Origin: Pardosa pseudoannulata
Taxonomy: Eukaryota > Arthropoda > Arachnida > Araneae > Lycosidae
Reading direction: 5' to 3'
NCBI GenBank assembly: GCA_032207245.1
Contig: CM063508.1
Coordinates: 95,736,016 to 95,800,015, forward strand
Length of the DNA: 64,000 nt
Below are positions 29,190-42,353 of this stretch, one piece after another. The position numbers and the translations under genes are program-made. Numbering within the stretch: position 1 is the first letter of the stretch; each line of letters opens with the position of its first letter. Below the pieces are notes generated by a model. That model worked only from the letters and a program-made list of their open reading frames with translations. It had not been told where the DNA came from and ran no database searches.

Positions 29190-30170
29190 CAGAGTAAAAT
29201 ATGTCTTTTCTCACAACCAAGTTACCTTTGAATAATACTTACGGACTTGATGACCTGGTTTTAGGCATAAAAAACAGCATCCCGATTTTTCTATGAGATT
29301 CTCTCTATCTCTCATCGTCATTTTTCGTGCTTTCAAACAGTCAGTAAAATTGTGCAAATTGTGGCAAAAAAAAACATAGTCTTTGTTTTTTCGAAGAAGT
29401 TAAAAGATCACCCGCACTGGCTACGGGACGAATGTCCCCACACTTGATTTTATTATTTATAGCCTTCTTCTGTTTGAACAATTTTAAACTGTTTGATTTC
29501 AACTCCAAAATTTTGTGAGGATGGAATTATACGTTCTTCTGCCTGTACTTCATCTTGAAGAAAATCGAGAATTGAATCAAGATCAGTCCTTTTAGAAATT
29601 TTAGCTGTATCTTGATCAGTAATTTTAGTTACATTTTGTTCTTCTTCATCATGTGATCTACGACTTGTAGCTCTATATCGTTCTCAAACAAGAAGTGTTT
29701 CTTCAGGTAAAGCAGACTCGACTAATGGAAAAAGCATTAATGCATATTTATACCTCGTTATTCCTAATATCTCAAGTGCTCGGAGTTTTGTTTCCAATAA
29801 ATCATAAAGATTTCTCAAAGATTTTCTCGTCAAGTACTCTTTTTGGAGAACTAGGGATAGAAGATGCCTGACATACACCTGAATAGGTAGCTCTTCTGTG
29901 CCAAAAAGCAATTTCAGTTGTTCTATAACTTTCTCGTAACTGTTTCCCCTCTGGTGGAAAACTTTTAGCTAGTTCCTCTCCGACATTTCCCGTCTCCATA
30001 CAATGGGATAGGTATGCAAACATATCATGTGAATCTAAATTATGGTCTTTATGTACTTTTTCAAATTGACCCCAGAATCCGATCCAGTTTCTTAGAAACC
30101 CATTAAATGTAGGCAGTTGTATTTTAGGGTAACGTAATGTATTCTGCTGAGATACACTACAATTCGATAA
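29190..30170 (-). pseudogene. BEL/Pao gag-like region (DUF1759 type plus zinc knuckle)
   Basis: Minus-strand fragments in several frames. 30023-29684 reads as the DUF1759-type capsid-like region, with strings such as LRNLYDLLETKLRALE. Around 29350-29230 there is a zinc-knuckle relic, CCFLCLKPGHQ followed by RKYY, where the last Cys of a CCHC motif appears to be Tyr. Frameshifts separate the pieces, so no gag protein can be made from this copy. Confidence 0.7.
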
Positions 30171-30288
30171 AACCTCTTATCTTTCCAAACTCGAAAGTTG
30201 TTTTAACTTCAGCTGTAACTATCGCCAACGGTATATATAACTTTCTGATTCATCGATCTCTTTCGATGTATATACTACAGTAGCTACT

Positions 30289-30587
30289 CAATGGCGAAGT
30301 TAACTGCTCAGAACAACGGACTTTTAACATAAAACACCTTTTATTATATTTCCATATACTAGCTATTTAAAAAACAGAAAATGTCACACAGAACAATTTT
30401 TGGAGTAAATAATATTAATATCTCAAAACACAAAAGCAACTCAAGAGTTATTTTCTTCTCGCATACGAAAGAACAACCATGTATTTTTATAAGAAATATC
30501 GTTCGTTGCCACTCGCAACTTACAAAGAAAAAATAAATAAAAGGGTAATAGGGGGGTAGAACATCAATTTTAACAGACAATGTGACA
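30289..30587 (-). repeat. 5' LTR of the BEL/Pao element
   Basis: On the minus strand it starts TGTCACATTGTC and ends about CCATTGAG, roughly 300 bp. It aligns along its whole length with 23720-24023. The sequence further downstream on minus (plus <30289) leads into the gag-like region. Confidence 0.85.
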
Positions 30588-31019
30588 CAGATTGAATTTT
30601 AAGTGACAGAGAAAAGTTTTTTTAAGTAAAAAAATTCTGCTGCTACTATATTTTAAAAACCCACTCCGAAGGAATTTTGTGAAAGAAAATATATATGAGA
30701 AAAGAAAAATGACATGAAAGTTGCTTTTCCTTCAAATAAGAAAGTACGTCAAAATTTTGGTAATTTTATCCTAACTTAAAAGTTTAATCTGCTGATTTTA
30801 AACGTTTTTATTTTAGCCAAAATATGAGATGTCAACTTCTCGTTAACCCCCACTCCCTAGTTACATTTTCACAAGCTGCCCCTCTCTAAGCGTGAAATTA
30901 TTTGTGGACGACTGCTTTGGAGTCGTTCCGTCCTAGAAGTCTACTTCATTCACATGTTGCTTCGAGCCTCCTACTCAGTTAAACCTTCCACTTTGTGAAA
31001 CGGTGTTATTGACATATTA

Positions 31020-33420
31020 ACTTAAACCAAATATTAGGTATAATGTTGCTAATTGTGTACTTTACCGTAAAGATAGTGCTTTGACTGGTAGATATGCCCA
31101 GGGCGGTCTTACAATTTATGTCATAAGTAATATTAATTACTATGTTGTATCTGACCTTGTTTCGGGTGTACTTGAATCCAGCTCTGTAATGATTTTGCCT
31201 GATAACAATAACAAAATTTTAATAACTAATTCTTATTTTAAAATTGGTAAAGGTATTCCTAAAAATGATATTCTAAATATATTCAACTATTGTAACTCTT
31301 CTATTATGGCTGGTGATTATAATACTCATAATAAAGCCTAAAACTGCTATAGTAATAATAATTTCGGCCGAGAGCTTCTAAATTTAGTCACCGAAAATCC
31401 TGATATTAATTTATATCACCCAACTACCCCCACTCATTTCTCTTGATGATGTCCCTCAACTATTGATCTTTCTCTCACCAAAAACGTACTATTTAAATGT
31501 AATATCGAAACTCTGGATCTTTTCGATTTAGATCATTTGCCAGTACTCCTGACAATTGACCTGCAGTTCATGACCCAAGTTTCTGAGCCCACTACCTACA
31601 AGGCGCCAGTTCCAGGAAACTCTTGCCTCTGTTAAATTATTCTTCCCTAATATCAGGTGAGCTAACTGCTTAGAAAGTGCTGTCATTAAACTAACTGAAA
31701 CAATAAATTAAGCAAAGAAGTGCTCTTCCCATATTATTAAAAACCTAGAATTTATAAATTATCATCTCACATTAAGACTTTAATAGAAATGCAGCACGTG
31801 AACTTTATCAATTTTCCTAACCCCTTCCTTCAGGCAAGAGTACTTTGCTCTCAAGCGGACTGTTAGAGAAAAGATTCACACTTATAGACAGAAACAAAGG
31901 TCAGATTTCATAGGTAGCCTTACTACCGACAATTCTTTATGGAAATTCCAAAAGCGTCTGAGAGTAACGGCTACAACTGCATATCTCCTATTCATGGACT
32001 AAACGGTGTAGCATTTGATCCAACCGGTAAATCAGAAGCTATCGTGGATGTATATGAAATTCAATTTGCGCCTGAGGAAGATTTAGAAGACGAGGAATCA
32101 CGATCGCTAGGTTATAAATACTGTTAGAAATTTTCTAGATAATTCTTTTAATTGATCATCTAATTTTCTAGATAGGACTACTATCTCTGAAGAAACTAAT
32201 TATTAAAAATTTTAAAAGTAATAAATTGCCCGGCATGGATAAAATCTTTAATATATGCATTAAAAATCTTCCACCTAATATAGTAATTTATTTAACTGCA
32301 ATAGTAAATTATATGCTTAAACTTAAATACTTCCCTACCGCGTGGAAAATGCAGTAGTCTGTCCTATACCCAAACCTAAAGCTAATTTAACTTTTTCTGA
32401 AAGCTACCATCCCATTACTTTACTTAGTTGTCTCAGTAAGGTTGCAGCGCGAGTAATCAATAACCGTATTCATTTCTTCCTTTGGGGAAATAAAGTCATA
32501 ATTCCGGAGCAATTTGGTTTTCGAAACCAGCACACTACTACTCATCAGCTGCTTCGTGTAGTAGAATTCGCTATCGAGGGATTATAAACACATAAGCCAA
32601 CTGGTGCACTCTTTCTTGACATCGCAAAGGCTTTCGACCGCATCTTGCCCTCATCTACAAACTCGTTAAGCTGGAAGTACCAGATGCACTAATTCACTTC
32701 TTACACAACTACCTTTGCGATCATCACTTCACAGTCCGCATGCAAAACACTTTCTCTACCTTAGAGACTATCCCAGCAGGCGTACAGCAAGGCTCCACAT
32801 TAGGTCCCACCCTTTTCAATATTTATGTAAAGACATTCCTAGCTCTGTATGCAGATGACACAGCTATAATAGCCTAAGTCCCACACCTAAACTTAGTTTC
32901 TAGCTCCATATAGTCACACCTAACCACTTTGGAAGACTGGTTTCTTAAATAGAAAAATAAAGCAAACCCCTCTAAATGCCATGCAATATTTTTCACTAGT
33001 AGCTATAAAACTCCTCAACGATTGTACTTGCTCGACGAGGTAATCAACTGGAAAGACTGTAAAGTATTTGGGTGTAACCATTGATAAAATACTAACCTGG
33101 CGTAAACATGTAACTGCCTAACAATAAAATGATAGGAAAATTAGATAACCTAAAAATACTTATTAATAGTAAACATTTAAGTGTTAAAAATAAAAATCTA
33201 TTATATAAAACAGTAATCTTACCTACAGCTTTATACACAGCCCCGGTCTGGTCGTTTGTCACGAAGACGAATTTAGATTTGATAGTACAGAATAAATTAT
33301 GAGGCGTAACACGGGGTCCCCACCGATATTTATCCAATGAAGTAATAAGACTTGATTTTAATATGCTAACTTTTAAACAAGCCTCTGTTCAGTATCTAAA
33401 ATTTTCTATAATAGTATCAG
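31020..33420 (+). pseudogene. Jockey-type LINE remnant (endonuclease and reverse transcriptase)
   Basis: Plus strand, frames broken. The apurinic-type endonuclease part includes LTGRYAQGGLTIYV (~31080), MAGDYNTHN (~31308-31334) and DLDHLPVLLTID (~31527-31560). The RT part includes YHPITLLSCLSKVAARVI (~32402-32456), PEQFGFRNQHTTTHQLLR (~32503-32556), LFLDIAKAFDR (~32611-32643), AGVQQGSTLGPTLFNIY (~32776-32826) and YADDTAI (~32849-32869). Between the last two the sequence is shortened, probably by a small deletion. ORF1 and the 5' end are missing. The order and motifs match Jockey elements of arthropods. Confidence 0.88.
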
Positions 33421-36400
33421 TAATTTACTTAACGAAATAATAGTAGAACTACCAGATTATGATTATAACAACCCTTGTAATTCTAAGCGGCTGCGTGTCG
33501 CCATGCTTTGCTGACAATAATATTCTTACCTTAATGACCCCGTTAGCTCTTATTACTTCAACCCTTGTCCTCATTGTTATATGTTGTGTTGTAATGTGCC
33601 ATAAAAATTATGGGTATTTTTCTATTTTAAGGAGTATTGAAATTGTATCTCACCGTGTATTTTTATCGAAGACTCCTACCAGTGTAACTCATCATGCGTA
33701 CTAATTACTATTCCTTTACAGGGTCCTAATCTTTTTCTAGTATCGTTTCAAATATAAGTCAAGAACTAAACCAGCTCTCACAATTTTTCCTTTGCCTACC
33801 TTCTAATGACTGGCATCTCTAAATTCAATATCCTATTATTAACAGATTTTATCTTGCTACTCTTTACCTTTAGGATCGGGAATAAGGCCATCTGGTTAAG
33901 GAGCCCCATAACTGTCCGTTATATCGGAGGATTGACATATTAATTCCGGAAGCACAAAGCATCCAAATTCATCGCACATTTGAGGATTAGTAAAATCTTA
34001 CTTTTTCTTAACCTGGATTTTTATTTTATTCAGTTTATGGCTGTATCGTGCAAAATTTCTCTATCTTTTTCGAAATATAATGATTTTGCAGCCTAGTTTC
34101 CTATGCTCTTGGTACAAGTATTTATGACGTTGACACTTATACATTCCATATTTTCCTCTAGAATTGCCTGTAAATTCTACAATCTATTCGAGCCATGTTG
34201 ACGGAAAAAAAAGAGCTTGGTAGATGGTAACGAAGAAGACCCCTCAATGGACTTAGAGACTGACATTCATTCTCAATTTGAGAAAGGAATGAGATCTGAA
34301 AATTAATCGGAGAGAAATTTAGAAACTAAGCAAGATGGTAAGGAGGCAAAATTAAAAATAAATGTATACTTTTTTTTTATAACGGATTTTGTTTTTCTGC
34401 TTTTGAACGTCGCCATAAAGTAGACTGATTATTTTTAAAATACTAAAATGAAAATTTTATACTATTTACTTAATTTATATAACTTATTTTATATTCATTG
34501 GAGAATTAAATGATAATAATAATTACAATTGTTTTACAACGGCCTGTTAAGGCCATTGCGCTTGAACTCGTTGCTCGAAATACTGCGCTCAAAGTTCTCT
34601 ATATTTTTTCAAAAATATAATGATTTGTCAGCCTGTCTTTCTAGGCTTTTGGAGTCAAAACACGTATTTATTATTTATTTATATATTTTTTAAAATTCTT
34701 TCTCCGTGATCTTGAACTACATCAAAATCTACAGTCTCTCAAAGCACGCTAAATCAACAGTCGTTATTTTTTCTCATGGTCTAGGGAGGATGTCATGTCG
34801 GGCTCAAAGAAATTTTGACCATTGACGAAATGTGCCCCTTTAGGTTGATTGTTTATTGCCTTCGAGCACTGCCTAGGAAAATTACTATCTGGTGGTCATG
34901 GTACGTCAATGCCTATTAGGCATTTAGCTCATCTTTGTTTTGAGTCGCTTCCAAAGAGTCAGCAAGTCAGATGTGCCATCCTAAAAACTTCTGCCGCCAT
35001 TCTGAAACTTAGGGTACCTGTGAGCATTTTGTCTCCCCTTTAAAGACATGGCGACCATTGTTTGCTGGACATCAAAAACGAGGTGACCAGATCTCCCAGA
35101 AGTGACTGGAGAAAATGTATTCGGGTAAAAGACAGCTTTACGAATGATAGCATTTATTTAAGCCACCAAAACTAAAATGTCAATTTCCACGAGCGATAAC
35201 ACACTAGAAGCTGACATGCATCGAGAGAATTTGTAGATAGATTGGCTTACCTCGTCGACTTGTAATCCAATCAAGTTACAGTTAAAGCTGCTTTTTGCCT
35301 GTGTATCAAGCAAGGAATCTTAAGGAGACTGCATGTCACCGCAAGCTCATGTCTGGAATAATTATTGCAATGGGATAAACAGGATGTTTTTCAAAGAATT
35401 TTAGAAAAAATCCCAGTATTTATGAGAAATATTTAAAAGTTATAGATGGTTGTGCGAAAAGAGAATACTTGAAGATGTTCCAAAGTTCCCATTGGGACTC
35501 CTTCAAGTATTGCCTTTTAGCGTTAATCATTTATAACTTATCTTTCTGTAATGGTAAAATTCATTATACACCACATCAAGATGTGATTAAATAGGACCAC
35601 GATAAGACCAAATTAAAAGTGTTCTTTAATTTGGCTCCTACTAATAAACGATTTTTCTTTAAACGATTGCTTATTCGCCGAGCCCAAACTTCATTTCCGA
35701 TTTGTTATATAATTGCATAGCAGATATAAAACAAGCCTTTTAGCAGATTTTATTTAAACCAAAAGTTTCTAGGATACCTGTCTACATTAGGTCCGTACTT
35801 GGACCGTTAGATTTCTTTGGTTAACAGATAATCAAGAAAATTCAGTATGTTTAAGAGTGATTCATGTCACATTCGGAGCTACTTGCGACTTCATCATATT
35901 GATAACAACAATAAAGCACAATACGAATAAATGGAAATCTAAATATTCCAAAATTTTCAGGATTGGACGTTGTAATGTTTACTTCGTCAGATACTACGTT
36001 AAAGTCAACCTTGACCCAGATATGCAATCTTTCAGAACAGGGGTGACTAAACTACGACTAGTCAGTAAAACTTTACTGTCCGTAACGAAATTTATAATTA
36101 AAGAAATTTACTTTTATTATAGTAAATTTATTAATATTAATTCATTGATTTATTCATATTATTATAAATATTTATAATTTTTAACCTTTGTTCAATCATT
36201 AATTTGTGAATAATAATAAAAACTTTAATAATGTTAATTTCACTCTTTGCCAGTACCCTAAACATTACTAAAAAAAAAGGATCGTTTCTGATAAATATAC
36301 ACACACACACACACACACGCTGTAAAGAAAAAGTAAACTAAATCATAATGAAATGGAGATACTTTCTATAAAACCTCCGAAAACGACCTTTTAAGGTTAA

Positions 36401-36929
36401 TAGTGTCAAAGAGAATCCAGGAAACTGAAACACAAAAGATACCAAAGTAAATTTATAGCCCAAAATGCTCATTACGGTTCTAGAAAATTCTCAGGGCTTT
36501 TCAATCTATGATCAAGGGCGAAATCTTTGTGTGTCACTGCTTTTCTCCTTTTTAAACCCAACTGATCGCTGTGCTACAGTTCCCACTTCAAGCAAGGAGT
36601 GGGATCTATTAACCTTTATAAGGGTCTAGCGGCCATTTTAAGAAATGCCGGACAAAAATGGATTACACATTGCCAGACACAAATTTTTTTTTATCTGTCT
36701 TAAAAATTTTCTTATAGTTTACATTGTTTGCTTTAGACGATCTCGCAATTACTGTCTAAAATGAGGATAGAACACAACCGATTGAAATTACGGAAATAAA
36801 TAAATTCCTGATATCTTATTGCTTTATTACGCAATAACTGCAACCCCTTCCTCGACGTACGCTTCTTTATAAAACATGTGTGCGTGTGTATAATGCAGCT
36901 CGCTGAAATCAATTTCACTTCCAATTCAC
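33421..36929. other. Intergenic DNA of probable transposon origin
   Basis: Base composition is more balanced than in the introns and resembles the neighbouring LINE and BEL copies. I find no readable domain. A pair of ~75-bp imperfect direct repeats occurs at ~34050-34130 and ~34590-34670, and a hAT terminus at 36038. A CA microsatellite is at 36299-36318. Confidence 0.45.
36038..36250. mobile_element. hAT-type non-autonomous element, copy 2 (diverged)
   Basis: Starts CAGGGGTGACTAAACT. The interior (36090-36240) follows the same order of AT-rich words as 15890-16045, so the two look like members of one family. The right boundary is unclear. Confidence 0.4.
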
Positions 36930-37520
36930 TGACAAGTCTTTTGGGTTGGCCAGGCTGGTTTTAGAAAAAAATAAATATGAAGAAGACTTAATGAGTACAG
37001 AGTACGGAACAAAAAATACGGGGACAATTTGGAAAGATATGAAAGAGGTTATTAAGAGCGCTAGTTTTAACATGAAGAAATCGAAAAGCAGTTATTACCA
37101 TTTACAAGATTTATGAAACAGAGCAGAAGGTAACACAGATTGCCAAAGTGGGAAGAATAATACTGTCTTGGGATGTATAGAGGATTATCAAACCGACACT
37201 TTAAAGTCTTGCTTATAAAATGTCATATTACGGAAAAAACAAACAAACAAACAAAGATATCATTAAAAGAAAGGTTCTTCCAGAAAATATATCATCCAAC
37301 TGGAATAGTATCTTCAATAACAATACGAGAATACTGGCAGGAAAATTTCAATTGGGGCACACCATTTTCTAGTGAAATGCAACAGCGATTTAAAGACTGA
37401 TTTAAATTAGTATGAAAAATCTCGAAGTTTCGGTATGTTGATGCCTTAGATTGTCTGGCGATAAACCACTATCACTAGCATGCTTCCGACGATATCATCG
37501 AAAGTATATGGTTAGTTTAC
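36930..37520 (+). pseudogene. Second BEL/Pao fragment (RT-RNase H junction)
   Basis: Plus strand. 37230-37400 reads LKERFFQKIYHPTGIVSS, then ITIREYWQENFNWGTPFSSE and MQQRFKD. This corresponds to the BEL/Pao segment with '...FDP.G..SP.....K...Q..W....WD..LP...', and continues in a shifted frame to ~37520. It is in the opposite orientation to, and not part of, the element at 23.7-30.6 kb. No LTRs were found around it. Confidence 0.65.
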
Positions 37521-37939
37521 TATTTTGGCCTGAACTCTATTAAAAAATTCCAATTTTTTTCAGAGACCCACAGAAACTCTGTTTAACCACAGCGATTAGA
37601 GCAAAGGAATCCCCTCCAGCGTTTTGATAGCCCAAACTTAATTTATTCTGTGTAGTTAAGTTAACCAAATTGTATTTAACCTTCTTGTACACACAACACC
37701 AGCCTGTTATGCAATCGCTGCATGACAGTGTATTGCAGAGTTAATAATATTTATAACTCCACTTTCCCTATGAATATGACTATTTTTAAAAGAAGTCTAT
37801 TTTTAAGAGAGATTTTTAAAAAAAGTATCAGATCATAACTCTATCCAAGATATCAAATGGAATTGCCGTGTCTCAATAAATTTGCATTACATACAGTTTC
37901 GGTAATGATCCTGATACCCAATACATAGTGTTTAGTGTT

Positions 37940-37972
<33 letters not shown>

Positions 37973-38069
37973 TAAATTCCCAAAAAGCTAATTAGTTCAT
38001 TGAAATACGTTTAATTTCCATTTAATATATCATACTGCCATATTCCGTCATGAAGTTAGAGAAAAACTA

Positions 38070-38210
38070 TTTGGTTTGGAGGGCTATGATAAATTTTTTC
38101 AACATGAGAGCTAAATAATACAGACCAAGTGTTTAAAGTAAATTCTGAATGGTTACAAACATCCATGGAAGCTTGTTTGCAGCCATTCATCCAAGGGATT
38201 CTATCTATCC
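38070..38210 (-). mobile_element. Diverged SINE copy
   Basis: Minus orientation: starts TTTGGTTTGGAGGGCTATGA, then CAACATGAGAGCTAA and GGTTACAAACATCCATGG. The remainder is too decayed to delimit. Confidence 0.55.
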
Positions 38211-41200
38211 CATAATACGAAACTCCATTGCAAAAGACAATGGCCATTGTCCGACAAAAATAAAATGACAATGTATATATTTTATTAATAATAGATTATG
38301 TGTATATTTAATATCCTAAATGGGTCAAAGAAAGATGCAAGAGCAGATGTGAATACACAGAGAGAGGTAATTTCATGTTACAGAAATAGTACCAATGTTT
38401 CACTTATTTAAGCATTTTATTACAGCAGAACAGGAATATAATAATTCTAACTCATGACCAAACCCGCCGAATTTAGAGTCATCCTAGGGCCGACATATAC
38501 ATGTCGCAAAACATTTAAACCATAATATAGAAAAGCTAAATACCAATTTCTATTCCGATGCAGTCCCAGCCACGAAACTTAAGAAGTGGATTACATCATA
38601 ACCCCAGTGGGCTTTCACAGATTCTGGTTGTACTGGCACTTAGTAATAGGAGTCAACGATTTATATATAATTCACAAACCTGAGTCAAAGTAACAGTTTA
38701 CATCAGTAACTAATTGAAGGTTTTGGTCAGGAGTCATAAAAAAATGTGTATCATTGTGATATTTTCAAACTTAATTGAAATGAAAGGTGTTTTCCTTAAC
38801 ATCAGAAAGTAATTTCTACTTTGGTTGGGCAAACTAATTTTATGCTTTCATATCTCCCTTGTTTATATCTCAATTTCCTATTTGTTCTTCAATTTTTCCC
38901 AACCATCCACGACATGATCATGCAGATAAAAATTTATTTGTTGTTACTCTTTATTATCAATGCTAAGAGTGTGCATACCCACTAAAGCAGATTCAATTTT
39001 TAACTGCTCAAAAATTATCTCAACCTATGTATTGTTATACATTCTATATTTAACTCTTTTTGACGAAGGCAAAGCATCCAGCAGCTTAGATCCTAAAGAG
39101 GAACTTTAACATTATAATAAGAGGATCTTTATATAAAATCGGGCAGCTGAAAAATTTTACATAAACAATAGCAGGAAAAACAAATTTTAAATGAAATAAA
39201 TAAATGGTTAGAAAAATAGAGCACTAAGCAGTTTGAAAAAAGTTAATTTTATATTTGCAACAGGTTTTTTTTCCCAATGTACCTTTAACATTTACGAGGG
39301 AAATTTGAAAACTTTAAAAATTTAGTTTCAACTCCTTACTTATTAATGGAAATTTTTTTTAATAAATTATATTTTATATTTTGTACTTAGAGAAAAATTC
39401 TAACCAATTATTTAACTATTTGTACTTATAGTTTTAGCAGTCAGAACCTGACTGAAAGTGTTTCCTTACATATTTTAATAAGCAACAACTTCAAGAATAT
39501 TTTTGTCAATAGTTCATACCTGTTAATCAAGACTGCAAATTAAAAAATACTTATATTTCCCACACTAAGAAAACTTCTCTATGGCCTGAAAATTTACTAA
39601 ATTTAATGTCTATCAACAATTGACAGTATTTAAAAAAAATCTACTGCACTTTCTTTTTAAGTACTAATATCTACAGTGAAAGCCTTATCATCAAATAAAA
39701 AATCATGACCTTTTATTCAATACACAACAAATTGGTTCCCTACAAAAATTTGCCGATTAAATTAAAGTACTTTTGAAAAATGAAGAATAAGATAAACTAC
39801 ACACCTAAAACTATATATGAGTACATGTTAAAAATTACAGTCTTTTAAAAAACACTTTAGAAAGTATTCAAAAAGTAATATTAAACAATGATCATTTAAA
39901 AGAAGTTTTGCTAATCTCTCAAAATGAGAATAAAATGACAATAAAAGAAATTACACAACATATTTGATTGAAAATAGAAATAAAATGCTAAAAACAGGGA
40001 CCAAACGGAAATATAAGAATCACAGCTAAAAATACCGAGGAAGGGGAATAAATGGAAAAAGGGTGAATTAGGAAAACATTGGCATGTATTTCTGAAGCTA
40101 CTTTAATAAACAATAAGTATTCTATGACATTTGGTCTAAACTTTATTTCACGAAACAATAGTTTACTTAACTTCAAAGAAATCATAAAACATTTGTGGTT
40201 TGATTTGAATTTAGCAAAATTTTTAAAAAATTGAGATAAATTTGCTCTATTATCAGAAATTTGAAACACACTGAAAATTGTTTACTTTCTTATAAAACCA
40301 AGTGGAAACTCAATGATAGATAAATAACTATTTCAATATAAAGCATTTTGCTAATGTAGACACTATACATATATGAAAAACTTGATAAATTCAGTAATAA
40401 ATTTAGACTAGTCACTGATGCTTGATGAATGCAAAATACTTAATTGAACAGTTTTTCATAATAGGAAAAAAATATTAATATAGATCAATTTATGACACCA
40501 TTGATGAATATGCAGTATGCAGCTTGATAGCCAGAACCATTTCATAATACTTCAATTTAACTGCCAATATTTTTACATCACTATCTCAGAAAACAATATC
40601 AAATGATGATGCTACAAACTTTGTTCTTACTTGCAAATATCAATTTGTGACTATTGTACAAGTGATAAATAGTACACAGTATTTAACAACTTTAAAAATT
40701 AATAATGCAAGTTAACCATATTGTAATATTCATTTTGAAATGCATATATTTTTTAAAAGTAATTATCACTATGACATAAATTTATACATTTCACAAATTT
40801 TCTTTGTATAGTGTGCTTAATGTTTTTAGTTTTTTTATTAATAATAGATTATGTATATATTGTATTTTTATGAACATAAATATAATTAAATGATGAATCG
40901 AATGAGAATTAATCTGAAGCAAATGTTAACTATATATATTTAAAAACTTTTTTCAGAAAACAAATTATGAAAACAGTGTGGTTTTTTATCACTTGAAAAA
41001 AAAAGTTTAAATGACTGCTCGTTATATCTCTAGTATTAATGTATATTTCTGGAGCTTAAGCAAACTGAATTAAAAAATAAATAAATAAATAAAAAAATAA
41101 AAGTGCTATTTTCAGTAGTTTTTTCCAATGAAAACAAAGAAATTTGGCAAAACATTCATCACTTATGAAAAAGTTATTGATTATCAAGCCTTGTACCTGA

Positions 41201-42181
41201 TGTAAATCCACACAATTTTATTTTTACAGACTTTACTCACTTGATACTCAAAATATCGAAAAAAGTACTACAACTCTAATTATATATATAAGTTTCTGAT
41301 TTTGTCTATTACAAGTATGAGTGAAATAACCACAAAAGTGGGAAACTTTTGAGCCCAGCAAGTTAGAAAGTAATGTTGTCACAAGGTTAGCACTAGAATC
41401 GCAGGATAGATCCTTGACCCCAAAACTATTTTGTGTCCAATTTTCTCAAAAAGTTACCAATGAAATTGAAATAAATTTCTTGACATTTTCTAATTTTGTA
41501 CCCATAAAATTTTATGAAAATATATTGAAGAATTTGTGCATATGCAAAAAATAATTCATTTAATAAGCTTCCAAATGTGAAAACTAAACTGTAGATATGT
41601 GTTCCAACTGTAAAATACCAATATATAGAAAATGTACAATATATATATATATATATATATATAAAGTTGGCCAAACTGCACTTGAACTGTGTAAAAAACC
41701 TTGACTAATACAGTAAATAATTCCATTAAAGTTGTCTACATGTTTTCTAATTATATTACTTATATATAACTACATATATATAATCAGATATTGTAATATC
41801 TGATTATCTATCAATTATTATAATAATTTAATGTCTAAAAATGAATATCATTATGTATAAATAGTGTACTTTTTTAATAAAAACATGATTTATATTAATT
41901 AAGGGTTTGACCTATTTTAAGGTATACTGAAACTAGTGTTAAGAATAAACAAATAAATAGATTAACATTAACTTCTTCCACTCCAATTTGATTTCCCTCA
42001 TACTCAGCTGTCTGTTTCAAATAAAAGTTCGAGTTATATTAATTTATTGCAGTCTCAGTAATTTTAACTGTTTGAGGGCGATCCTAATTCAGAATTCTTA
42101 AAACGCATCTTTTTATTCTAATTTAATATGGTTATTTGCAATCTGTGTTAAATTTTAATCTGCAGTTATGGTGCCATCTAG

Positions 42182-42353
42182 TTTTTGGTTTGGAGTGCTA
42201 CGGTCTACTTTTTGCAACACGAGGGCTAATGAGACCGGGACCTACAGCTTAAAGCCGATTTCGAACGGCTACGAACATCCATGCCACTGTGGGATTCGAA
42301 CCCACAAACTCCGGTACCGAAGGCCAGCACCCTAACCAACCGCCCATCGTTCG
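42182..42353 (-). mobile_element. tRNA-derived SINE, well-preserved copy with TSD
   Basis: The best copy of a SINE repeated through the window. On the minus strand it begins with a tRNA-related head (GGCCGAACGATGGGCGG...), has a B-box GGTTCGAATCCCAC, then a family-specific body (CCGTTCGAAATCGGC, CATTAGCCCTCGTG), and ends TTTGCAAAAAGTAGACC...CCAAACCAAA. It is flanked by a 9-bp direct repeat GCCATCTAG (42173-42181 and 42354-42362). Confidence 0.85.

Noticed and set aside
33459..33704. 81-residue open frame with a hydrophobic segment, plus strand
   Set aside because: It follows directly on the LINE RT remnant, has no recognisable motif, and is best read as an out-of-frame part of retroelement debris.
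42182..42353. tRNA gene on the minus strand because of a perfect B-box
   Set aside because: The same ~172-bp unit recurs at many places with target duplications; it is a SINE, not a tRNA gene.
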